64,000 nucleotides of DNA from Geomobilibacter sp964432205 (GCA_964432205.1 CAYSMK010000026.1:6213-70212); one strand, 5' to 3'; positions 36,201 to 43,259 are shown, numbered from the stretch's first letter. The notes: generated by a model not told the origin, from the letters alone. Made by a program: numbers and translations.

Positions 36201-38805
36201 CAACAACGTCACCACAATCACCAACGATCCTCTGGGCCAGCCGCTTATCGTCGAAGACCCGCTGGGGAACAAACGGCGCTTCGCCTACGACAAAAAGGGC
36301 CATGTCACCACGGTAACCGATGAATTGAACCGGGTAAGCAGCTACACCTACGACTTCAAGGGGCGGGTCACCAGTGCCGTCGATCCGCTGAACAACCGGA
36401 CCAGCTTCACCTACGACGGCGAAGGGAACCTGATCGAGAAGAAGGAACTTCCCGGCACCGTCAACGAGCGGACCACCACCTTTGCCTATGACATCTTCAA
36501 CCGGCTGGAGCGGATCACCGACCCGCTCGGCAACACCACCCGCTACGACTACAGCGGCACCGCCGGCTGCAGCTCCTGCAGCAGCGGCGCCAGCAATGCC
36601 GTTCCGTCCATGATCACCGACCCTCTGGGGAACGTTACGAGCCTTGGCTTCGACAAGGCGGGCCGCATCAAGAGCCTCACCGACCCGATGGGGTACATCA
36701 CCACCCTGGGACGCGACAGTCTGGGCAAGCCGACCAGGCAGACCGACGCCAACGGCAATGCCACCCAGTATGCCTACGATCCCCTTGGGCGGCTCAGCAG
36801 CCAGACCGACGCCAGTGGCGGTATCACCAGCTTTGACTACGACAGCCTCGGCAACCTGCAGAGCCTGACCGATCCGAACAGCAACAGCACCACCTTTGCC
36901 TACGACAAGGCCGGGCGGAAGACTAAAGAAACCCGGCCCATGGGTCAGAACACCCAGTACAGCTACTACCCCAACGGCCTGCTCCATACAACGATAGATG
37001 CCAAGGGCCAGATAACCACCTACAGCTACGACAAGGCAGGGCGGCTAAGCGAGATCACCTATGCCGACACGAAGAAAGAGACCTTCGGCTACGATGCCGC
37101 CGGCAATCTGACTGGCTACACAAAAGACGGCATCAGCGGCATCATCACCTACGACGAACTGGGCCGCAAAACGCAAGAAACCGTCAACTACGGCGGCTTC
37201 ACAAAGAGCTACAGCTATAGCTATGACCCGACCGGCACCAAGCAGAGCTACACCAGCCCGGAAGGAACGACCTACACTTACAGCTACAACAAGAACGACC
37301 AGCCGACGCAAATCGCCTTTGCGGGCAAGAGCATCACCCTCGCTTATCAGGCGAACCGACTGACGAAGACCAACCTGCCAGGCGGCGTCAGTACCGACTT
37401 TGGTTACAACGCCAACAGCTGGCTCAGTGCCATTGAGACTAAACAGAACGCTGCCATCCTGGCCAGCAGCCAGTACGGCTTCGACAAAGTTGGGAACATC
37501 ACCCAAAAGACCGCCGATGCATTGGCCACTAACTACGGCTATGACAACACGTATCAACTCATAAACTCCACAAACCCAATAAACTCAGAAACTTTTACCT
37601 ACGACAAGACCGGCAACCGGACCAACAGTGGCTATAGCCACAACGCGAACAACGAGCTAGAAACCACCGCTACGGCCAGTTACATCCACGACGAGAACGG
37701 CAACACCACCAGTAAAACAGCCAATGGCCAGACCACAACGTACGGCTACAACGCCACCAACCGGCTGGAGACCGTGCAACTGCCGGACGGCAGAACCGCC
37801 ACCTACAGCTACGATCCGTTCGGCAGAAGGATCAAGAAGCAGGTCGGCAGCGACATCACTTACTACCTCTACTCAGACGAAGGTCTGATCGGGGAGTACG
37901 ATGCGTTGGGGAACCTGAAGAAGGGCTACGGCTGGCTGCCAAACAGCATCTGGGGCACCAACCCGGTCTTCCAGGTCGACAACTGCAACTACTACTTCTA
38001 CCAGAACGACCACTTAGGCACGCCGCAGAAGCTGACGGATGAGAGTGGTGCGGTCGTCTGGCAGGCAACCTATGCGGCATTCGGCCAGGCCACGGTAGAT
38101 CAAGCTTCAGCCATAACCAACAACTTGCGATACCCTGGGCAGTATTACGATGAAGAGACAAACCTGCACTACAACTGGCACCGGGACTATGACCCGGAGA
38201 CGGGGCGGTATACGCAGGTCGATCCGATTGGGTTTGAAGGAGATGATTCAAATTTATATAGATATGTCCAAAATGGACCTATTAACATTATAGATCCGGA
38301 AGGATTATTTGTATTGTTAGATAAAACAACTAATACGTATTACTATTTCGAGAAAAAAACCAGTCCAGGAGCAAGTGGATATGGTAAAGGAATAATTACT
38401 AGAAATCAGTTGACAGCAAAATATCCAAAATTAAAGGAATTAACACCAGATACAAGGGGTAGAGTAGAAAAAGTAATAATTGCACTTATGGCTAAAGGAT
38501 ATAACCCTGTTATTGTTGAAGCACTAAGAACTCAAAAGCAACAATGTGATAAGGTCGAGAAAGGATACTCAAAGACTCTAAAAAGTATGCACCTCAATCA
38601 AAATGGAAAGGGAGCAGCAGCTGTTGATGTAGTAGATAGACGATGGGGCTATGATGACAAAACAACTAATGCACAGTCGTTTTTTAATGAATATGGTGAC
38701 ATGGGTAAAAGAGAAGGTTTAAAATGGGGTGGTGATTTTGGAAAGAAGAGCCCAAGAACAGGTTACGGCTGGGATCCAGGTCATTTAGAATATAGAGGGA
38801 GATAA
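24229..38805 (+). CDS. Giant 4858-aa LamG/Ig/FN3/Rhs (YD-repeat) protein with M15-type peptidase toxin tip
   Basis: Signal peptide (MHKTFVRCIAIAALCVTIAS). Order: two LamG/concanavalin-like domains (~105-311, ~603-804); many bacterial Ig-like and FN3-type modules (~315-3450; DTTPPTI-type linkers and GTKxANS turns); DUF6531-like Rhs entry (~3485-3560, DLDLKTNGLSIGFDRHYTS); YD repeats and Rhs core (~3665-4690), ending in the conserved RYTQVDPIGF and INIIDPEGL; then a variable tip (~4690-4858). The tip has EALRTQKQQC, SMHLNQNGKGAAAVDVVD, EGLKWGGDF and DPGHLEYRG. This is the His/Asp/His zinc pattern of M15 (VanY/CwlK/endolysin-like) peptidases, so it should cut peptidoglycan peptides. Rhs shells enclose and release the tip. 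The tip DNA is abruptly AT-rich, typical of swapped Rhs toxins. It is far larger than usual Rhs proteins. Confidence 0.88.
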   Translation: MHKTFVRCIAIAALCVTIASIFAVSQLNADTVAWPVSLVSLQEATPGGPVYAQPVSVASPSASVAAGSSIQSQPVSIVTPTFATDTSYMALPASVAYQSESTGDPDLVGLWHMDGDWIDSSGNNNHGTPLNGATFSSDKKAGTKAGSFDGIDDNVPTTDFRLGNNNFTIMTWVKPSSFTGRNDPNSIRIFSKDTWPSAWWVVDFVKAGSDTEAKINFSSHMFGGTSNGIIKLNEWSHFAIVIDRANFRIKFYINGALSNEVAIPTNTTSNLDIAGAKFTIGAYVYNYYKGFIDETAIFKRALSSNEIAQYHAAGISVDPSAPAPPAFDSVPAFAGSNSITLSGTRPANTSIWVNNKKIAAADAATAWQGTYSPLQLGANILNVTAFDETQLLQSTTVSKNVFYETTAPVIESSIPTNNSNTAQVVTNVSLTLFDANAGVDLNASIQGATVKNAAGQTIAGTWTIFGSRTIIFTPTVPFPVDTYTVTIQATDLVGNSVQRQVIFTNHDTSAPVSKATIAGTKDSAGWYSTPVTVTLSADDSAGGAGVNRIDYSLDNGTTWQVYAAPFVIERDGKTTIQFRAIDSAGNQESPANVLDVKVNKAGLIGKWQMDGNWNDASVIGTNALPRNGVAFTASARIGTDAGLFNGTDAYLEVPNRTALNPPTITVEAWAKSGTATWNSSGSLVSKRNAYILSPIQGSTTIRFYAWLDGVLQSVTYSDPGLDITQWHHYVGTYDGYRLNLYVDGIKSSYAYTGSVDTSDTGSLFIGWDDGQAGRYFNGFIDEVAIYNRALSDTEVLEHYRNIAIGVPTVDQFTSPVNTPSIALSGTKPANSSVVISSGSTSVEIAPQTDATAWAATTWQGSYTLTSGMNVLNITAKDADGYHSQAATVSVALDDTAPALVSSDPVNGGIFKSPLSTITVNFADAYSPLDLAATVAQATVKSGSNLDVAGSWTTNGTGTTGSALFTAASPMGEGNYSVTLNPTDTFANSNTVSVGFTVDMTAPVPPTIAPIASPSNSTSRTVTGTKSADSVSVAVTCPGGTVGSVSYPTATSWSVVISGLQEGVRTVTTSAVDSAGNPSTAATASFTVDLTPPTKPVINAPITPTNSTSITLTGTKEANSSLYLNNAVTTVPFVDTAWSATVALSEGSNTFTVFAKDEAGNQGQSATTTVVRDTAPPTILSSSPTASAIKGSVGSVSISFTGGAAAADVAASLTNAAVKKGTTIIDGVWSVAGDSILFTPATTLAEGVYTVTVYPVDALGNKGSATFSFTVDQGSPTVQTLTVSPASPLRAGSATFTLTFGEAMDTTVSPVVTFGSAQYAVTGSWTDNRTWRGTATLTAAMGDGSYAVTVKGAKDVAGNIMADQSAWSFVLDTTPPPVPTANAVTPLTKTASQLLTGSKAADTALVVNGQVRVALSSATSWSYSYPLVEGANTLTIVARDAAGNDSAAIAPAPVITLDTTPPLFTVDVYKNPATAATQVISGKKEAGSVVKLNGAVIVDAADQSSDWSYSLTLVDGITNHLVFTATDAIGNATTKPLDILFDSAPPVALGVGMLTADGSGKGSEVTLAWPSYPEPTGLAYYRVFQSLTDIATVSDLTPLATVNKGSKAHKATGLTLGTRYYFAVVPVSSSGNSDPAVHSTSAVPVDTLAPEEITGLTAVAGYNTTDGNTVTLSWTPSVNSSGDLADQVVYLDSGNGYDAGTAIGKTVTSYTRKGLSDAALYKFEVRVKDQLGHESQGVNILVSTRLANPTGLTATPGNSKIALAWTPVASPYVKLYNIYRLRSDTPTTDTAGMTLLRSQTGTTFTDDLVVNGSTYQYAVTVLNSFGAERSGVQSVPATPRGDTAGPVVSGPNLTTNQVVTAPITITASASDAESAMDRIELFVDGAKVATATGNSLSHNWNVIDTSDGSHTVKVAAYDAPGNLTEKTIPVVVSLAPPAPPVISTTFSGPITQQNISVSGTTQAGATVFLKLNGVVTGQQVATTGAFTFNTVALVEGSNVIAVKAANRGGDSGYSSDLRVTVDSGPPPAPTGLTAKVLAGGAVQFSWQVGTGELPTGYNLYEAMSPFAATTDTGVHKVTTTPIAYLLKEHIPADDTMRFYAVTAVDGAGNESPISGVVPIATDRVSPTAATVQFSMGSTTPADNVYGPGQLNVTLIVSEPLKELPFLSIEPQSGSPLVVLLRQLDETHYDGSVNIDSAVPHGNTLWKFSGKDQAGNRGTSQGTGPTFDLRGPAADIVTPKTTLKTSVGPIAVSIVFDEPVTNIPTLALGSNGVSSPVSGLTTSDGGLHWSGTLDPAGLSDGSGQFVLTNARDRFNNSGTTVKSGGSILLYATAPPAPAVPTGLGAKTAKGGVVNLAWTKVNDALGYKLYRKAVGDSESTLIHAAASGSATTYADLPAIDGAYAYSVSSVGLLDVESARSDEVAATADRLPPVSPTGLALQLSGNGVVATWDTVTAQEEVPTSFRLYRANGTIIDLVGLTPAATGKTSTVTDPTPDTSQRFYAVTALDALGNESAPSPTVEITFPVAPVRNLLLTRVDSGRPALSWEAGEAGLQGFHIYRNGNRITQVPTVSTTYSDGYYSGGIVSYGISAVNAVGTESPVREVVLPSLTIGLKEGTTLRRGVLETIPLIVTLPADATAPLTVDSLTLKIGPLPESSQPGPFTITPGVPLEVAKVAASEANAPPLEAVVATAVLTPAPGTTVRITQSSVASILGAGSALELFNDPLVRGTTAKVRLKVNNLGSARAEFLTAENGGPTGQVTVFLKDQDGNVLAQGRLNQRSGAAIVDAGTYTTARLNPGESFLSEPITFTVPANAPYKVSLEAVIGATYYHYGQEDQVVAPGLSQSVEAAIADVSYSALAATDKAICKQGESVVISGQAVSTTSGQPMSLVPVRIGLSLKGFDRFFTVSTDQNGAFSYTFTPAANETGSFSVWASHPDLGNRTIQAQFSVIGLQVTPDIATIRMLRGNSQDIPVSVVNIGGSELTGLTLTGNASGGITATVVGAGSDRLAPGETRSVTFRVTAAANAADTGLATLDIATAQGLGDRLVVNLSLVSAVPVIATSPSYVDTGLVRGNQRVETITLRNTGLETLRNARIEGPSTAWLTLTIDRALGDIPAGQAKTIGIMLNPGETVAQGGYNDRLVVYADNHVPYTYNIQVTVTSSGVGNVQFYLLDELNEKVPNATINLQNQALPELYYTLRTDAQGNNVSTSDIPEGRYSYTVSAPNHKSSSGSFVVIPGVWITVPVLLEFNLVNIEWSVTPVVIEDRYQVTINQTFVTNVPAPVLVTEPAGITLPEMAPGQVFNGEFTLSNYGLVTLKEVKVDFPRSHGDYDVELLSTMPATLNAMQKVTVAYRVTRRLQTAGLAGSCTTGSVADEVTGYGGGGCFSTFTVTTSGSYEPCPTIPQSVQKSAPHTVSIPTSCPTGTGGGSIVSPPQTYAGGATQSSSQTSGGGWAPGAVPTLLSNDEECGNEIPKCTGADCAKVCTNSQVNLGTGTYEDSQTDLDLKTNGLSIGFDRHYTSRWTQVGTPPPTPLVLVQVADILVPSNGGSSGSKCSSSSEAAKNKSDHSCFFAPLPRETTTPPPQAFGWTSPWFAKINEYDNYIAYFDGRGQMIYFLKQVDGSFRPASKAEEFVREAGIRITRTATGLQVREKNGQRRNFAQLSTGGWYVLTGIEDPHGNRFVCNYDADENLISIDDGAGVRIATLIYTGGYISKLTDRDGREVNYRIDEKGRLVEVTGIVGEKSTYEYDQVGKTAGGPGYMVINGLDGSVFNRLLKKTDPEGHITTIEYKPQQLVVTKVTEPGGGVRTFDYDFQGYTFYSTDPRGNTTVFKVNVIGKLVSMTRNGRLMKKIDYLADRVQVITDEGGNSTRIQLNEQNDPIRITDGEGNETRIEYNQDWKIARITDPMGKVTSFDYNTKQDLIKVTDPLGQQTLLDYDSLGNVIRVTRGSGTETAITTYEYDARGNAVKVTDPENNVTTLGYDNYGHVTSITDASNNVTTITNDPLGQPLIVEDPLGNKRRFAYDKKGHVTTVTDELNRVSSYTYDFKGRVTSAVDPLNNRTSFTYDGEGNLIEKKELPGTVNERTTTFAYDIFNRLERITDPLGNTTRYDYSGTAGCSSCSSGASNAVPSMITDPLGNVTSLGFDKAGRIKSLTDPMGYITTLGRDSLGKPTRQTDANGNATQYAYDPLGRLSSQTDASGGITSFDYDSLGNLQSLTDPNSNSTTFAYDKAGRKTKETRPMGQNTQYSYYPNGLLHTTIDAKGQITTYSYDKAGRLSEITYADTKKETFGYDAAGNLTGYTKDGISGIITYDELGRKTQETVNYGGFTKSYSYSYDPTGTKQSYTSPEGTTYTYSYNKNDQPTQIAFAGKSITLAYQANRLTKTNLPGGVSTDFGYNANSWLSAIETKQNAAILASSQYGFDKVGNITQKTADALATNYGYDNTYQLINSTNPINSETFTYDKTGNRTNSGYSHNANNELETTATASYIHDENGNTTSKTANGQTTTYGYNATNRLETVQLPDGRTATYSYDPFGRRIKKQVGSDITYYLYSDEGLIGEYDALGNLKKGYGWLPNSIWGTNPVFQVDNCNYYFYQNDHLGTPQKLTDESGAVVWQATYAAFGQATVDQASAITNNLRYPGQYYDEETNLHYNWHRDYDPETGRYTQVDPIGFEGDDSNLYRYVQNGPINIIDPEGLFVLLDKTTNTYYYFEKKTSPGASGYGKGIITRNQLTAKYPKLKELTPDTRGRVEKVIIALMAKGYNPVIVEALRTQKQQCDKVEKGYSKTLKSMHLNQNGKGAAAVDVVDRRWGYDDKTTNAQSFFNEYGDMGKREGLKWGGDFGKKSPRTGYGWDPGHLEYRGR
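35167..38234 (+). repeat. Rhs core repeat, copy 1 (in the giant gene)
   Basis: About 3.06 kb that recurs at ~39575-42630 in the orphan Rhs gene. The first ~1.4 kb of the two copies reads essentially identical. Past ~36570 scattered differences appear, and copy 2 lacks 12 net bases near 37560. Such long direct repeats allow recombination that swaps toxin tips. Confidence 0.9.
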
Positions 38806-38806
38806 T

Positions 38807-39448
38807 ATGAAACTTTTGTTCGTTATTTTAGTTTTTATTGTTGGATTTGTAAACTTTTCTTATGGTGAACAAGGAAATGTGGAACAAATTAAAATAATAT
38901 ATGCCAAAGCAAATAAAATTATAAAGAGCAACAATATTAAATTGCTTAAATTATATAATGAGTCAGTAGATATTGATAATACTACTCAATGGAAAATTGT
39001 CACTAATGGTAGTACAATAAATAAATATAATAAAAGTAATGCTACAGCAATTGTATTTATCAACAACAATACAATAATAAAGTCAAGTATAAATATAAAT
39101 TCTGAAAGTGGTGATTGGAAATACTATGTTGAATATATATTTTATAATAATGGCTGCACAGCATTTATTTTAGAAAAATTAATTACATATCAAGCATTTG
39201 ATACTGATAATGGAATTAATTTACCTAAAGGTCCTTATGTTATTGAAAAAAGATACTATATAAATGAAAAAGGTAAAAATATAAAAACTATATCTAAAGC
39301 CTATAATCAAAATAATAATAAAGCTGTAAACGAAAAATATATAAAACAAATTGATATATCGTTGTATAAATCAATTACAAAGTTGCCATATTATAAAGTG
39401 CTTCAAGGACTTTATAATAAGTTAGACACTAACAATATGCCAAAGTAG
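38807..39448 (+). CDS. Probable immunity protein for the M15-type Rhs toxin (exported)
   Basis: 213 aa, starting one base after the toxin stop; the ribosome site GGGAGA lies inside the toxin's last codons. Signal peptide MKLLFVILVFIVGFVNFSYG predicts a periplasmic product. That fits an immunity protein against a peptidoglycan-cutting toxin acting in the periplasm. The body is Asn/Lys-rich and strongly AT-rich (NKIIKSNNIKLLKLYN, YKSITKLPYYKVLQGLYNKL) with no family I recognise. The immunity role is inferred from position, composition and localisation. Confidence 0.72.
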   Translation: MKLLFVILVFIVGFVNFSYGEQGNVEQIKIIYAKANKIIKSNNIKLLKLYNESVDIDNTTQWKIVTNGSTINKYNKSNATAIVFINNNTIIKSSININSESGDWKYYVEYIFYNNGCTAFILEKLITYQAFDTDNGINLPKGPYVIEKRYYINEKGKNIKTISKAYNQNNNKAVNEKYIKQIDISLYKSITKLPYYKVLQGLYNKLDTNNMPK

Positions 39449-39506
39449 CAAACTGAATTTCCTTAACCGATCTTTGACAACCGCATAGCACGACACGACA
39501 GCACCC
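39445..39506 (+). repeat. Cassette-end repeat, copy A
   Basis: Starts at the stop codon of the first immunity gene: GTAGCAA..., then TTAACCGATC, TTGACA and GCATAG-ACGACACGACA, ending in CCCC. It matches copy B (43591-43650), which follows the second immunity gene. The rest of 39507-39574 holds an inverted repeat (CCCCGGCGG / CCGCCGGGG) and no gene. Confidence 0.75.
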
Positions 39507-39574
39507 CGGCGGCAATCAACCTGATCCAGAGACCGCCGGGGCAGTGGACAGGTCTACCGCCTTTTCTCTCGACC

Positions 39575-42500
39575 AGAGAAAAGAGCGGCCAGCGGCGCAA
39601 CTTCGCCCAGCTGAGTACGGGCGGCTGGTATGTGCTGACCGTGATCGAAGACCCTCACGGCAACCGGTTCGTCTGCAACTATGATGCGGACGAAAACCTA
39701 ATCTCCATCGATGACGGCGCCGGGGTGAGGATTGCGACCCTGACCTACACGGGTGGCTACATCTCGAAACTCACCGACCGGGACGGGCGTGAAGTGAACT
39801 ACCGGATCGACGAGAAGGGGAGGCTGGTGGAGGTCACCGGCATCGTCGGCGAGAAGTCGACCTACGAGTACGACCAGGTGGGAAAGACAGCCGGTGGGCC
39901 GGGGTACATGGTCATCAACGGCCTCGACGGCAGTGTCTTCAACCGCCTCTTGAAGAAGACCGACCCGGAAGGGCATATCACCACCATCGAGTACAAGCCT
40001 CAGCAACTGGTGGTGACCAAGGTGACTGAGCCGGGGGGCGGGGTCCGCACCTTTGACTACGACTTCCAGGGGTACACCTTCTACTCCACCGACCCGCGTG
40101 GCAACACCACCGTCTTCAAGGTGAACGTCATCGGCAAGTTGGTCTCCATGACCCGTAACGGCCGGCTGATGAAAAAGATCGACTACCTTGCCGACCGGGT
40201 GCAGGTCATTACCGACGAGGGCGGCAACAGCACCCGGATACAGCTCAACGAGCAGAACGACCCGATCCGGATCACCGATGGCGAGGGGAACGAGACCCGC
40301 ATCGAGTACAACCAGGACTGGAAGATCGCCCGGATCACCGATCCCATGGGCAAGGTCACCAGCTTCGACTACAACACGAAGCAGGACCTGATAAAGGTCA
40401 CTGACCCGCTGGGGCAGCAAACCCTGCTCGACTACGACAGCTTAGGTAATGTCATCAGGGTAACCAGGGGAAGCGGGACCGAGACCGCGATCACCACCTA
40501 CGAATACGACGCCAGGGGGAACGCCGTCAAAGTAACCGACCCGGAGAACAACGTCACCACCCTCGGCTACGACAACTACGGCCACGTGACCAGCATCACC
40601 GACGCCAGCAACAACGTCACCACAATCACCAACGATCCTCTGGGCCAGCCGCTTATCGTCGAAGACCCGCTGGGGAACAAACGGCGCTTCGCCTACGACA
40701 AAAAGGGCCATGTCACCACGGTAACCGATGAATTGAACCGGGTAAGCAGCTACACCTACGACTTCAAGGGGCGGGTCACCAGTGCCGTCGATCCGCTGAA
40801 CAACCGGACCAGCTTCACCTACGACGGCGAAGGGAACCTGATCGAGAAGAAGGAACTTCCCGGCACCGTCAACGAGCGGACCACCACCTTTGCCTATGAC
40901 ATCTTCAACCGGCTGGAGCGGATCACCGACCCGCTCGGCAACACCACCCGCTACGACTACAGCGGCACCGCCGGCTGCAGCGCCTGCAGCAGCGGAGCGA
41001 GCAACGCCATACCGGCCATGATCACCGACCCGCTGGGAAAGGTCACCAATCTCACCTTCGACAAGGCGGGTCGGATCAAGAGCCTAACTGACCCGATGGG
41101 GTACGTCACCACCCTGGGACGCGACAGACTGGGTAAGCCGACCAGGCAGACCGACGCCAACGGCAATGTTACCCAGTATGCCTACGATCCCCTGGGGCGT
41201 CTCATCAGCCAAACCGACGCCAGTGGCGGTATCACCAGCTTTGACTACGACGGCCTCGGCAACCTGCAGAGCCTGACCGACCCGAGCGACAACAGCACCA
41301 CCTTTGCCTACGACAAGGCCGGCAGAAAGACCGAAGAAACCCGGCCCCTGGGGCAGAGCACCGGCTACACCTACTGCCCCAACGGCCTGCTCCATACCGC
41401 CACTGACGGCAAGGGCCAGATAACCACCTACAGCTACGACAAGGCCGGGCGGCTGAGCGAGATCACCTATGCCGACACGAAGAAAGAGACCTTCAGCTAT
41501 GATGCCGCCGGCAACCTGACCGGCTACACAAAAGACGGCATCAGCGGCACCATAGCCTACGACGAACTGGGCCGCAAAACGCAAGAAACCGTCAACTATG
41601 GCGGTTTCACAAAGAGCTACAGCTATAGCTTCGATCCGACCGGCACCAAGCAGAGCTACACCAGCCCGGAAGGAACGACCTACAGCTACAGCTATGACAA
41701 AAACAACCAGCCGACGCAAATCGCCTTTGCGGGCAAGAGCATCACCCTCGCTTACCAGGCGAACCGACTGACGAAAACCAACCTGCCAGGCGGCGTCAGT
41801 ACCGACTTTGGTTACAACGCCAACAGCTGGCTCAGTGCCATTGAGACTAAACAGAACGCTGCCATCCTGGCCAGCAGCCAGTACGGCTTCGACAAAGTTG
41901 GGAACATCACCCAAAAGACCGCCGATGCATTGGCCACTAACTACGGCTATGACAACACGTATCAACTTACCAGCGCTGACAGTGAAAGCTTCAGCTATGA
42001 CAAAACCGGCAACCGGACCAACAGTGGCTACAGCCACAACGCGAACAACGAGCTACAAGCGACCGCTACGGCCAGTTACACCCATGACGCGAACGGCAAC
42101 ACCACCAGTAAAACAGCCAACGGGCAGACCACAACGTACGGTTACAACGCCGCGAACCGGCTGGAGACGGTGCAACTTCCGGACGGCAGAACCGCCACCT
42201 ACAGCTACGATCCGTTTGGCAGGCGGATCAAGAAGCAGGTCGGCAGCGACATCACCTACTACCTCTACTCAGACGAAGGGCTGATCGGGGAATACGATGC
42301 GGCGGGGGACCTGAAGAAGGGGTACGGCTGGCTGCCGGACGGCATCTGGGGCACAAACCCGGTCTTCCAGGTCGACAACGGCAACTACTATTTCTACCAG
42401 AACGACCACTTAGGCACGCCGCAAAAGCTGACGAATGAGAGTGGCGCAGTCGTCTGGCAGGCAACCTATGCGGCATTCGGCCAGGCCACGGTAGATCAAG

Positions 42501-42630
42501 CTTCAGCCATAACCAACAACTTGCGATACCCTGGGCAGTATTACGATGAAGAGACAAACCTGCACTACAACTGGCACCGGGACTATGACCCGGAGACGGG
42601 GCGGTATACGCAGGTTGATCCGATTGGCTT
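39575..42630 (+). repeat. Rhs core repeat, copy 2 (orphan module)
   Basis: A direct repeat of 35167-38234. It begins mid-domain at a codon corresponding to REKNGQRRNF of copy 1 and ends at the conserved QVDPIGF, after which the sequence becomes AT-rich and unrelated. Confidence 0.9.
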
Positions 42631-43243
42631 TGTTGCGGGAGATTTGAATATATATAGGTATGTCCAAAATAATAGTATTAATTTATTTGATACGTTTGGT
42701 TTTTGGACATCAACACCAGGATTAAATGTGCACCTGGAAACTATTGAGGCAGTTATCCCAAGGAATCCTAATAACTTTATATTTGTAGGGGGTATGTCAC
42801 GAAACAATATTATTAAAACACTCGAAAGATCACAAACCTATGCTGATAGTAATCAATTCCAGGATACAAAACATGCAATAAATCATGCAATGAGAGGGTT
42901 GAAGAGCGATGGTTGCGAACAAAGTGTAGAAGAAGCCAACAGGCTCGCAAATCAATTTGTTAAAAACCGTTTGCGCAGGGCAATTGAGCTTAAAAATAAT
43001 GGACAGTACGAAGAGTCATTGATGATGTTTGGTATAGCCTTACACACTCTTCAAGATTCAACCTCTCCTTCTCATCATGGGTTCCAACTCTGGACCGGTA
43101 AAGAATCAAATCCTGATAAATTTAAGCACGGGTCGTCAGAAATGCATTATCCAGGGGATAATAGTGATTTGTATAGTATTACAAGAGATGCGTGGGCATG
43201 GTACAATTTAGGTCAAATACCAACTGGAGATATGTTTAACTGA
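39632..43243 (+). CDS. Orphan Rhs core with zinc phospholipase-C-like toxin tip
   Basis: The open frame starts at GTG 39632 but homology to the first Rhs core begins ~57 bases earlier. There is no signal peptide, no N-terminal shell and no ribosome site, so this is a displaced orphan module rather than an independent gene. Residues 1-~1000 are YD repeats and core. The tip (~1005-1203) starts after INLFDTFGF. It contains NVHLETIEAV, DTKHAINHAMRG, GIALHTLQDSTSPSHHGF and MHYPGDN. The spacing of His/Asp (H-x3-H, LHTLQDS-x-x-x-x-H) recalls zinc-dependent phospholipase C/S1-P1 folds, suggesting membrane lipids as target. It could be expressed only after recombination with the giant gene through the 3-kb repeat (inference). 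Confidence 0.75.
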   Translation: MLTVIEDPHGNRFVCNYDADENLISIDDGAGVRIATLTYTGGYISKLTDRDGREVNYRIDEKGRLVEVTGIVGEKSTYEYDQVGKTAGGPGYMVINGLDGSVFNRLLKKTDPEGHITTIEYKPQQLVVTKVTEPGGGVRTFDYDFQGYTFYSTDPRGNTTVFKVNVIGKLVSMTRNGRLMKKIDYLADRVQVITDEGGNSTRIQLNEQNDPIRITDGEGNETRIEYNQDWKIARITDPMGKVTSFDYNTKQDLIKVTDPLGQQTLLDYDSLGNVIRVTRGSGTETAITTYEYDARGNAVKVTDPENNVTTLGYDNYGHVTSITDASNNVTTITNDPLGQPLIVEDPLGNKRRFAYDKKGHVTTVTDELNRVSSYTYDFKGRVTSAVDPLNNRTSFTYDGEGNLIEKKELPGTVNERTTTFAYDIFNRLERITDPLGNTTRYDYSGTAGCSACSSGASNAIPAMITDPLGKVTNLTFDKAGRIKSLTDPMGYVTTLGRDRLGKPTRQTDANGNVTQYAYDPLGRLISQTDASGGITSFDYDGLGNLQSLTDPSDNSTTFAYDKAGRKTEETRPLGQSTGYTYCPNGLLHTATDGKGQITTYSYDKAGRLSEITYADTKKETFSYDAAGNLTGYTKDGISGTIAYDELGRKTQETVNYGGFTKSYSYSFDPTGTKQSYTSPEGTTYSYSYDKNNQPTQIAFAGKSITLAYQANRLTKTNLPGGVSTDFGYNANSWLSAIETKQNAAILASSQYGFDKVGNITQKTADALATNYGYDNTYQLTSADSESFSYDKTGNRTNSGYSHNANNELQATATASYTHDANGNTTSKTANGQTTTYGYNAANRLETVQLPDGRTATYSYDPFGRRIKKQVGSDITYYLYSDEGLIGEYDAAGDLKKGYGWLPDGIWGTNPVFQVDNGNYYFYQNDHLGTPQKLTNESGAVVWQATYAAFGQATVDQASAITNNLRYPGQYYDEETNLHYNWHRDYDPETGRYTQVDPIGFVAGDLNIYRYVQNNSINLFDTFGFWTSTPGLNVHLETIEAVIPRNPNNFIFVGGMSRNNIIKTLERSQTYADSNQFQDTKHAINHAMRGLKSDGCEQSVEEANRLANQFVKNRLRRAIELKNNGQYEESLMMFGIALHTLQDSTSPSHHGFQLWTGKESNPDKFKHGSSEMHYPGDNSDLYSITRDAWAWYNLGQIPTGDMFN

Positions 43244-43259
43244 AATAGGAGTAAATTGA

